Below the pieces are notes generated by a model. The model had not been told where the DNA came from. It worked only from the letters and a program-made list of their open reading frames with translations, and ran no database searches. A stretch of DNA of 15,782 bases from Acidimicrobiia bacterium (GTDB lineage: Bacteria; Actinomycetota; Acidimicrobiia; Acidimicrobiales; Acidimicrobilacustridaceae), in assembly GCA_016462055.1 (NCBI GenBank), contig JAEMTX010000026.1, positions 1 through 15,782 of the forward strand, written 5' to 3'. A program made the translations under genes and the position numbers. Shown here piece after piece: positions 1-5,994 of this stretch; positions within the stretch are counted from its first letter, which is position 1; each line of letters begins with the position of its first letter.

Positions 1-41
1 GTGCAACGGTGCTCGTTATGGCTGGCCTCGACCTGAGCTGA
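1..41 (+). CDS. possible 3' end of an upstream gene (partial)
   Basis: Frame 3 is open from the window edge to a TGA at 39-41 and reads ATVLVMAGLDLS. That is a plausible C-terminal tail, and the glycerate kinase start lies 45 bases further on in the same direction, so an operon partner upstream is possible. Frame 2 is also open here, so the assignment rests only on a plausible residue string and on the position of the stop. The family cannot be identified. Confidence 0.25.
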   Translation, partial: ATVLVMAGLDLS

Positions 42-86
42 GTGGTTCGCTGGCCGACCTGCGAGAGACCCTGCTTCACTTGGGGA

Positions 87-1094
87 ATGCGGGTGGTCGT
101 AGCTCCAGACAAGTTCAAGGGAACAGCAGGTGCGTCGGCGCTTGCGTCCGCAATCGGGTCTGCACTCGTTTCTTCGGGACACGAGGTTGAGGTGATTCCG
201 ATGGCCGACGGCGGTGAGGGATTCCTCGAGGCCTTAGGTGGCGCCAATCGCACGACAACAGTGACAGGCCCTCTCGGGAAGTCGGTTGAGGCGGGGTGGC
301 GGTTGGCCAAAGGAACCGCGGTTATCGAAATGGCAACAGCTGCGGGATTGATTTTGGTCGGCGGACCGGAGGAAAACGACGCGATTGAAGCAAGCACGCG
401 CGGTGTTGGCGAACTGATTGTGTCTGCAGTTGAAGCTGGAGCGCGACGGATCGTTCTTGGTGTGGGTGGATCGGCAACGACCGATGGCGGACTCGGCGCG
501 TTGAAAGCGATGCATCCGACACAACGGTTTCGGGGCATCGACTTGTTTGTCGCGTGCGATGTGCACACTCGATTTGTCGATGCGGCCGAAGTGTTTGCCC
601 CCCAGAAAGGTGCCACCCCGTCTCAAGTGGCGCTTTTGCGGCGACGACTTGAGCGGCTCGCTCAGGTTTACAAAATGGAAACAGGAGTTGATGTCACCGA
701 AGTCGATGGTTCGGGCGCCGCGGGTGGTCTTGCTGGGGGTCTGCTCACAATCGGGGCAAAACTTATGAGTGGCTTCGAATTCATCGCCGACGAACTGGGA
801 CTTGATGAAGCGATTGAAGGTGCGGACCTCGTCATCACTGGTGAAGGATTTCTTGACGAAGAGTCGTTCGACGGAAAAGTCGTTGGTGGAGTTGCCGCAC
901 TGTGCGCGGAATTCGATGTTCCCTGTTTGGCAATCGTCGGTGAAGTGATTGAACCGTTACCGACACTGCCAATCGGTTTTACCGTTTTCTCTATGGTCGA
1001 ACGTTTTGGCCAGGATTGGTCATTCGAAATCCCAATCGATTGTGCGGTTGAACTCGCCCGTGAGTTTATCGAGAACGAACGGAAAATCTCTTAG
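87..1094 (+). CDS. glycerate kinase (GlxK/GarK family)
   Basis: Phosphorylates D-glycerate with ATP to phosphoglycerate, feeding glycerate into glycolysis in the cytoplasm. The protein has 335 residues and shows the family landmarks in order: N-terminal APDKFKGT, MADGGEGF, GVGGSATTDGGLGA, FAPQKGAT, GSGAAGGLAGG and a late ITGEGFLDEESFDGK block. Family members usually have about 370-380 residues, so this one is slightly short. ATG at 87 is chosen because family members begin MRVVVAPDKFKG-like; an in-frame GTG at 93 sits 6 bases after GGGGA and is an alternative start. An upstream ATG at 42 would add 15 residues unlike the family. The last codon converges on the oxidoreductase gene and shares a TTAG with its stop. 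Whether the product is 2- or 3-phosphoglycerate cannot be read from the sequence. Confidence 0.88.
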   Translation: MRVVVAPDKFKGTAGASALASAIGSALVSSGHEVEVIPMADGGEGFLEALGGANRTTTVTGPLGKSVEAGWRLAKGTAVIEMATAAGLILVGGPEENDAIEASTRGVGELIVSAVEAGARRIVLGVGGSATTDGGLGALKAMHPTQRFRGIDLFVACDVHTRFVDAAEVFAPQKGATPSQVALLRRRLERLAQVYKMETGVDVTEVDGSGAAGGLAGGLLTIGAKLMSGFEFIADELGLDEAIEGADLVITGEGFLDEESFDGKVVGGVAALCAEFDVPCLAIVGEVIEPLPTLPIGFTVFSMVERFGQDWSFEIPIDCAVELAREFIENERKIS

Positions 1095-1942
1095 AACTTC
1101 GAGATCACTTCGTCGGCAAATTTGCCCATTGCTTCAGGAAGTTTCTTTGGGTTCATGGCCAAGGGCGGAACCAGCATTCGGGTGACGCCGAGGTCGGCCA
1201 GCATTTTGATGATCTCGGCTGTCGGTACTCCACCAGTGGTGATCTCGATGGCGTCGGGGTCGCGACCTGCTTGCTCGGCCGCCGCGCGCATAACGGGAAG
1301 TAGTTCGGGAAGTTTGCGCGGATCGGCAGGGAAGAAGCCATCGCCAAACTTTCCGGCGCGGCGAGCGGCCGGCTTGGAGTGTCCACCAACGACGACAGGA
1401 ATAGTTCCGTTTGCGGGCTTTGGAAACGAATAGATGTCAGTGAACGAACTGTGGGTTCCTTGATAGCTCGCAACTTCGTTGTTCCAGAGCGCGCGCAGTG
1501 CATGGATGGAATCATCGGTATGAGCGCCGCGGTCTTCCCAGTCCACTCCGATTGCGTCGAATTCTTCGTGAAGCCAACCGACGCCTACGCCGAGAATGAA
1601 ACGGCCGCCGGTGAGCATGTCGAGCGTTGCGCATTCCTTGGCAAATACCACTGGATTACGCAGTGGGAGGATCATGACGCCGGTTGCTAATTTCAGCGTT
1701 GTCGTATGCGCGCCAACCCAAGTGAGCCAGATGAGCGGATCGGGAACCGGAGCGGTTTCATCGCCGGGCATTTTGCCGTTGCGTGAATAGGGGTACTCGC
1801 TCTCGTAACCCTTAGGGATGGCGGGATGTTCAACGGTCCACACGCTTTCGAAGCCGTTGGCTTCCGCGCATTGACCCATCGTGATTGCGCCCTCGGGCGA
1901 GACGTAGGCACCGGTGTTGGCGAAGATGATTCCGAAATCCAT
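1091..1942 (-). CDS. LLM class (luciferase-like) oxidoreductase, probably F420-dependent
   Basis: A 283-residue TIM-barrel flavin or F420 oxidoreductase of the luciferase-like monooxygenase superfamily; the substrate is unknown. It starts MDFGIIF. The family glycine-rich segment GRFILGVGVGWLHEEF lies at about residues 113-128, and IPVVVGGHSKPAARRAG lies at about 181-197. Its length and these motifs fit the actinobacterial 'TIGR03619-like' F420-dependent group better than FMN-dependent luciferases, but cofactor choice is an inference. It lies 42 bases downstream of gpgS on the same strand, so the two may be co-transcribed. A TAGCGT element on the minus strand (1959-1954), 11 bases before the ATG, could also give it its own promoter. 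Its TAA stop overlaps the glycerate kinase TAG. Confidence 0.85.
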   Translation of the reverse strand: MDFGIIFANTGAYVSPEGAITMGQCAEANGFESVWTVEHPAIPKGYESEYPYSRNGKMPGDETAPVPDPLIWLTWVGAHTTTLKLATGVMILPLRNPVVFAKECATLDMLTGGRFILGVGVGWLHEEFDAIGVDWEDRGAHTDDSIHALRALWNNEVASYQGTHSSFTDIYSFPKPANGTIPVVVGGHSKPAARRAGKFGDGFFPADPRKLPELLPVMRAAAEQAGRDPDAIEITTGGVPTAEIIKMLADLGVTRMLVPPLAMNPKKLPEAMGKFADEVISKF

Positions 1943-1984
1943 AAGCGAAACGTACGCTAATTCTTTGGCGGATGACGTTTGAGA

Positions 1985-3022
1985 TCAGTCGTTGAGGCGT
2001 GGGTGTTGATTTCGGTACGAGTCAAGAGTCGCAAGTGCTGGGCGTTCGACGTAGGAGATCTCGTGCGCCTCGAGATCGGGTGGGCTCAGCGTGAATGCAT
2101 CGGGAACGAGTCCGGGCTGAATGCGTCGCATGGCGGCTTGTAATACCTGCGCAGCCATCGGCGACAACTCATGCAGTGGCCGGTTTCGATGAACGCGTTC
2201 GCCAAGGTCAACCTGAGCAATGGTTTCTGCACCGAATGCGTTGGCAATGTCGATCAACATCGCAATGTCCACCCCATAGCCTTCGACAAAGGGGAGTTGC
2301 TCGAGTACCGAGCGACGTCCGCCGTATTCGCCAGAGAGCGGTTGCACAATGCCACCGAGTTCGGGGAAACACATTGTGAGGAGCGGTCTTGCAACAAGTT
2401 CCGTGACACGACCGCCGCCGCGTACGTGACCGTCAACAGGTCGCTCGTAGAAACCTTTGACAAAACCGATCGAAGGATCGTTAAGGAGTGGTCCGAGAAG
2501 TCCGGAGATAAAGCGAGTGCTGAAATCACGCACGTCGGCATCGCACCACACAACAACGTCGCCAGTTGATGCGAACAACGATTTCCACAGCGCTTCGCCT
2601 TTACCGTGGCCACGACCATGTTCAGTCAACACCTGTGATGCATCAACGACAGTTGCACCCGCATTTCGTGCTTCGTCGGCGGTGCGGTCGGTCGAGTGAT
2701 CGTCAACAACGATGATTTCGTCAACGAGTGGATAGGTGTCGATCAATTTGGCGCGGATACGTTCGACAATCTGCCCCACCGTTGGTTCCTCGTTACGCGC
2801 GGGGATGCACACCGAGACAGTCGTGGTTCCCTTCGCTGCGACGAGATCACTAAGTTCGAACGCGCTGGCGTGGTGGGTACGGGGTGTGGACACCTCACCA
2901 TCGTTGGCGAGACCAGCCCTCGGGGCAAGGCGCAACGGAGAATCGTCGTCAATGGGACCGCCTCGGCGACCTGTCGCTAGGATTCGGTCTCGTTCGACAT
3001 CCACTTCCGAGGTTTGAGCCAT
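1985..3022 (-). CDS. gpgS: glucosyl-3-phosphoglycerate synthase (GT81)
   Basis: Transfers glucose from a nucleotide sugar (UDP- or GDP-glucose) to 3-phosphoglycerate. This is the first step to glucosylglycerate and, in mycobacteria, to methylglucose lipopolysaccharides. Numbering from the 3022 ATG (345 aa), I see the GT-A nucleotide-binding start CIPARNEE (about 72-79), VVDDHSTDRT (105-114), the phosphoglycerate-loop motif GKGEALWKSL (140-149), the DAD metal motif (161-163), GGGRVTELVARPLL (202-215), QPLSGEYGGRR and HRNRPL, whose His278 fits the metal-binding His. All match mycobacterial GpgS closely. The start is uncertain: an upstream in-frame ATG at 3100 would run through the CysO-like gene. 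ATG at 3022 shares CATG with that gene's start, and a start still further inside is possible because residues 1-55 have no counterpart I recognise. The phosphatase partner GpgP is not in the window. Confidence 0.9.
   Translation of the reverse strand: MAQTSEVDVERDRILATGRRGGPIDDDSPLRLAPRAGLANDGEVSTPRTHHASAFELSDLVAAKGTTTVSVCIPARNEEPTVGQIVERIRAKLIDTYPLVDEIIVVDDHSTDRTADEARNAGATVVDASQVLTEHGRGHGKGEALWKSLFASTGDVVVWCDADVRDFSTRFISGLLGPLLNDPSIGFVKGFYERPVDGHVRGGGRVTELVARPLLTMCFPELGGIVQPLSGEYGGRRSVLEQLPFVEGYGVDIAMLIDIANAFGAETIAQVDLGERVHRNRPLHELSPMAAQVLQAAMRRIQPGLVPDAFTLSPPDLEAHEISYVERPALATLDSYRNQHPRLND
2978..2983 (+). promoter_or_regulatory. candidate -10 element for the CysO-like gene
   Basis: TAGGAT fits the actinobacterial -10 pattern TAnnnT and lies 37 bases before the ATG at 3021, giving a leader of about 30 bases that contains GAGG at 3009-3012. 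No convincing -35 is visible. If gpgS starts at 3022, this promoter lies inside the gpgS coding region on the other strand. Confidence 0.3.
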
Positions 3023-3299
3023 GAGCGTTACCGTCCGAGTTCCCCCCGTCTTCCGCCCCCTCACCTCCGGTGAGTCGACCGTTTCGGTCGAGGGCGCCAC
3101 GGTTGCCCAGGTTCTCGCCAGCCTCGATGCCGCCTATCCAGGCTTCTCGTCCAAGCTTCTGTCTGACGACGGAAGCCTTGTCCGCTACGTCAACCTGTTC
3201 GTCGACGACGACGATGTCCGGTTCCTCGAAGGCCTCGACACGGTGGTTCCCGATGGTGTGACCGTCTCCATCATGCAGGCTGTGGCCGGCGGGGCCTGA
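3021..3299 (+). CDS. CysO/MoaD/ThiS-family ubiquitin-like sulfur carrier
   Basis: A 92-residue beta-grasp protein. It resembles mycobacterial CysO throughout: VTVRVPPVFRPLTSGES at the start, a central LVRYVNLFVDDDDVRF, and a C-terminus ending IMQAVAGGA. CysO-type proteins carry sulfur as a C-terminal Gly-Gly thiocarboxylate that serves cysteine synthesis through CysM; MoaD and ThiS do the same for molybdopterin and thiamine. The CysO-like VNLFV..DDVRF and AVAGG strings favour the CysO branch. Oddly, one Ala follows the Gly-Gly, so a trimming step may be needed. ATG at 3021 has GAGG at 3009-3012, 8 bases upstream. It starts back-to-back with gpgS. Neither cysM nor the Mec peptidase gene is in the window. 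Confidence 0.82.
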   Translation: MSVTVRVPPVFRPLTSGESTVSVEGATVAQVLASLDAAYPGFSSKLLSDDGSLVRYVNLFVDDDDVRFLEGLDTVVPDGVTVSIMQAVAGGA

Positions 3300-3317
3300 G
3301 CCCCTCCCTTGGGTCTG

Positions 3318-3334
3318 CCCCGGTCTGACCGGGG
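3318..3334 (+). terminator. candidate terminator after the CysO-like gene
   Basis: A 7-base-pair G+C-rich stem (CCCCGGT / ACCGGGG) closes on a three-base CTG loop, 19 bases after the TGA of the CysO-like gene. Only a short T run (ACTTTG) follows, so it is a weak intrinsic terminator at best. It lies upstream of the groEL operator and would insulate the two genes. Confidence 0.4.
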
Positions 3335-3379
3335 ACTTTGCCTCTCAGGTTGCGGTTCGGGGCTGACGGTGGTTTCCTG

Positions 3380-3406
3380 TTAGCAGTCTCTGACCGAGAG
3401 TGCTAA
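3380..3406. promoter_or_regulatory. CIRCE operator (HrcA site) of groEL
   Basis: TTAGCAGTC, nine bases, then GAGTGCTAA. The CIRCE consensus is TTAGCACTC-N9-GAGTGCTAA; the spacer length is exact, the right arm is perfect and the left arm has one mismatch (G for C at its seventh base). It lies 82 bases before the groEL ATG. CIRCE is the target of the heat-shock repressor HrcA, so groEL here is probably HrcA-controlled. I could not assign -35 and -10 boxes confidently around it. The gap 3300-3488 otherwise holds only the upstream hairpin and the groEL ribosome binding site. Confidence 0.88.
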
Positions 3407-3488
3407 CGCCAGCGCGCGGGTACTGCGGCAGAAAACCCCTTGGGTCCGATCCCATCGGGCCACATCAGCAACTTGAGAGGAATCAACG

Positions 3489-5105
3489 ATGGCCAAGATC
3501 ATCGAATTCGACGAGACCGCACGACGTGGTCTGGAACGCGGCATGAATCAACTCGCCGATGCCGTTCGTGTCACCCTCGGTCCGAAGGGCCGCAACGTGG
3601 TGCTCGCCAAGAAGTGGGGCGCTCCCACCATCACGAACGACGGTGTTTCCATCGCCAAGGAAATCGATCTCGAAGACCCCTTTGAGCGCATTGGCGCCGA
3701 ACTGGTCAAAGAGGTCGCCAAGAAGACCGACAGCGTTGCTGGTGATGGCACCACCACCGCCACCGTCCTCGCCTGGTCGATGGTCGGCGCTGGTCTGCGC
3801 AACGTTGCTGCAGGCGCCAACCCAATGTCGCTCAAGAAGGGCATCGAAGCCGCGGTTGCCGTCGCTGTTGAAGGCATCCATGCCGTTGCGGTTGAAGTTG
3901 ACGACAAGAGCCAAATTGCGCAGGTCGCCGGAATCTCCGCCGCCGATCCCGAGATTGGTTCGATGATCGCTGAAGCCATCGACAAGGTCGGCAAAGACGG
4001 CGTCATTACTGTTGAAGAGTCGAACACGTTCGGTATGGAAATGGACCTCGTCGAAGGTATGCGTTTCGACAAGGGCTATATCTCGCCGTATTTCGTGACC
4101 GACACCGATCGCATGGAAGCTGTGCTTGAGAACCCCTACATCCTGTTCGTGGGTTCAAAGATCACTGCTGTTCGTGATCTTGTGCCAGTTCTTGAAAAGG
4201 TCATGCAGTCTTCACGTCCGCTTGTGATCATTGCTGAAGACATCGAAGGCGAAGCGCTCGCCACACTCGTTGTGAACAAGATCCGTGGCACCTTCAACTC
4301 CGTTGCCGTGAAGGCCCCGGGCTTCGGTGACCGTCGCAAGGCAATGATGCAGGACATCGCAATCCTCACCGGTGGTCAGGTCATTACTGAAGACATCGGG
4401 CTCAAGGTTGAGAACGCCACAATCGATCTTCTCGGTCAGGCTCGCAAGGTCGTCATCTCCAAGGATGAAACCACCGTTATCGAAGGTGCGGGCGAAGACG
4501 CAGATATCACTGCTCGCATTGCGCAGATCAAGGCAGAAATTGATCGCACCGATTCCGACTACGACAGCGAAAAGCTCCAGGAACGTCTGGCCAAGCTTTC
4601 CGGTGGTGTTGCAGTGCTCAAGGTCGGCGCCGCGACTGAAGTTGAACTGAAGGAAAAGAAGCACCGCATCGAAGACGCGGTCAGCACCACCAAGGCCGCC
4701 ATTGAAGAAGGCGTCGTTGCTGGTGGTGGCGTCACGCTGCTTCGCATCCAGGCCAAGGTGCTTGAGCTGGCCAAGACGCTCGATGCTGACGAAGCAACCG
4801 GTGCTCTCATCGTTGCGCACGCGCTCGAAGAACCCATCAAGCAGATCGCAATCAATGCTGGTCTCGAAGGTGGAGTCGTCGTCGAAAAGGTGCGTTCGAT
4901 GAAGGGCGCATCCGAGGGCCTCAATGCCGCAACGGGCGAATACGAAGACCTCGTCAAGGCCGGCATCATCGATGCCGCCAAGGTGACCCGCTCGGCTTTG
5001 CAGAATGCAGCATCGATCGCGGCGCTGTTCCTCACCACCGAAGCTGTCATTGCTGACAAGCCTGAGGGTGCTGGCGGCGGTATGCCCGATATGGGCGATT
5101 TCTGA
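3489..5105 (+). CDS. groEL: chaperonin GroEL (Hsp60), GroEL2-like
   Basis: The 538-residue ATP-driven chaperonin subunit, which forms the cytoplasmic folding ring. Visible landmarks are MAKIIEFDETARRGLERG, TLGPKGRNVVL, the ATP-binding AGDGTTTATVLA (Asp86), VEGEA-type EDIEGEALATLVVNK, GTFNSVAVKAPGFGDRRK, VAGGGVTLL and TRSALQNAASIA. It aligns end to end with mycobacterial GroEL2. The C-terminus GGGMPDMGDF keeps a short Gly/Met tail rather than the His-rich tail of GroEL1. GAGAGG at 3475-3480 precedes the ATG by 8 bases. No groES is adjacent, which is typical for an actinobacterial second groEL copy. CIRCE lies upstream and a strong hairpin terminator downstream, so it looks monocistronic. Its C-ending codon preference is stronger than its neighbours', as expected for a highly expressed gene. 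Confidence 0.98.
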   Translation: MAKIIEFDETARRGLERGMNQLADAVRVTLGPKGRNVVLAKKWGAPTITNDGVSIAKEIDLEDPFERIGAELVKEVAKKTDSVAGDGTTTATVLAWSMVGAGLRNVAAGANPMSLKKGIEAAVAVAVEGIHAVAVEVDDKSQIAQVAGISAADPEIGSMIAEAIDKVGKDGVITVEESNTFGMEMDLVEGMRFDKGYISPYFVTDTDRMEAVLENPYILFVGSKITAVRDLVPVLEKVMQSSRPLVIIAEDIEGEALATLVVNKIRGTFNSVAVKAPGFGDRRKAMMQDIAILTGGQVITEDIGLKVENATIDLLGQARKVVISKDETTVIEGAGEDADITARIAQIKAEIDRTDSDYDSEKLQERLAKLSGGVAVLKVGAATEVELKEKKHRIEDAVSTTKAAIEEGVVAGGGVTLLRIQAKVLELAKTLDADEATGALIVAHALEEPIKQIAINAGLEGGVVVEKVRSMKGASEGLNAATGEYEDLVKAGIIDAAKVTRSALQNAASIAALFLTTEAVIADKPEGAGGGMPDMGDF

Positions 5106-5127
5106 TCGCTTCTTGCATCACAATCTG

Positions 5128-5157
5128 GAAACGGACGTCCTTCGGGGCGTCCGTTTC
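5128..5157 (+). terminator. groEL terminator with UUCG tetraloop
   Basis: GAAACGGACGTCC, then loop TTCG, then GGGCGTCCGTTTC: a 13-base-pair stem with one G-U pair and an exceptionally stable C(UUCG)G loop. The T-rich descending arm (CCGTTTC) stands in for a T tract. It begins 22 bases after the groEL stop and ends 21 bases before fdhD. Confidence 0.85.
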
Positions 5158-5166
5158 GCGTGCAGG

Positions 5167-5172
5167 TACCGT
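5167..5172 (+). promoter_or_regulatory. candidate -10 box, leaderless fdhD start
   Basis: TACCGT ends 6 bases before the fdhD ATG at 5179. There is no Shine-Dalgarno sequence, and the groEL terminator lies just upstream, so a promoter must lie in this short gap unless read-through occurs. With this spacing, transcription would begin at or next to the ATG. No clear -35 is visible. Confidence 0.5.
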
Positions 5173-5178
5173 GGTGCC

Positions 5179-5994
5179 ATGACTCGTCGACGATCCGAAC
5201 GCGTGCTGGCCCGACGCTTGCGTGATGGCGGTCGTACCGATGAAGGCCGTCGTCCCGAAGAGTTGATTGTTGAAGAGCCCCTCGAGGTTCGTCTCGACGG
5301 AACGCTCGTTGCGACAACGATGCGCACGCCAGGTCACGATTTCGAACTTGCCGCCGGCTTGTGCTTCACCGATGGGTTGTTGGGTGGCGCAGCGATCGAG
5401 ACCTGTCGCTATTGCGCAACAGGAAGCGCGGTCGAGACCGAATTCAACGTCGTAAGTATTGACACCGGTGGATTGGCGCCGACACCGACGCCTCGCCTTT
5501 CGACAACTTCCTCGTCGTGTGGCATTTGTGGGTCAACACAGATCGACGAACTTGCCAGTCGTCTGAGCCCGTTACCGATCTATGCGCCGTGGTCGACAGA
5601 ACTCATGCTTGGGATCGTTGATCAGGTTCGTGCCGATCAAGAACTATTCGCGAGCACCGGTGGTGTGCATGCTGCCGCAGCATTTGATCGTGACGGACAC
5701 ATCTCGGTTCTTCGAGAAGACATCGGTCGTCACAATGCTGTCGACAAAGTGGTCGGAAACTTGCTGCTCGAATCGCGTCTTCCTGCGACCGGGCACGCGC
5801 TGTTTGTGAGCGGTCGGGCGTCATTTGAAATTGTGCAGAAGGCGTGGGCTGCTGGCTTCGAAGCGATGATTGCAGTCTCCGCCCCTTCGGCACTCGCAGT
5901 TGAAACTGCAAGCGCTGCGGGTATGACGTTGATGGGTTTTGTACGAGATGGTGCATGCAATCTCTATTGCGAACCAGAGGTGAGTGGTCAGTGA
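5179..5994 (+). CDS. fdhD: formate dehydrogenase accessory sulfurtransferase FdhD
   Basis: Moves sulfur (in E. coli from IscS) onto the bis-MGD molybdenum cofactor, which activates formate-dehydrogenase-type enzymes. The 271-residue protein shows EEPLEVRLDG, the GHDFELAAGLCFTDGLL segment, the sulfur-relay CxxC in SSSCGICG (Cys114 and Cys117, matching the essential E. coli pair), STGGVHAAAAF, REDIGRHNAVDKVVG and VSGRASFEIVQKA. A second CxxC (Cys76-Arg-Tyr-Cys79) is also present. The ATG at 5179 gives the expected N-terminal length; an in-frame ATG at 5005 would run through groEL. Its TGA overlaps the GTG of the oxidoreductase by 4 bases, so the two are translationally coupled, consistent with FdhD maturing that enzyme. 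Confidence 0.95.
   Translation: MTRRRSERVLARRLRDGGRTDEGRRPEELIVEEPLEVRLDGTLVATTMRTPGHDFELAAGLCFTDGLLGGAAIETCRYCATGSAVETEFNVVSIDTGGLAPTPTPRLSTTSSSCGICGSTQIDELASRLSPLPIYAPWSTELMLGIVDQVRADQELFASTGGVHAAAAFDRDGHISVLREDIGRHNAVDKVVGNLLLESRLPATGHALFVSGRASFEIVQKAWAAGFEAMIAVSAPSALAVETASAAGMTLMGFVRDGACNLYCEPEVSGQ

Noticed and set aside
3548..5317. Long minus-strand open frames over groEL (3548-4072, 4212-4820, 4559-5317)
   Set aside because: They are antisense shadows of a highly biased coding sequence, with Ser/Arg/Thr-rich low-complexity translations and no family motifs. groEL itself is unmistakable on the plus strand.
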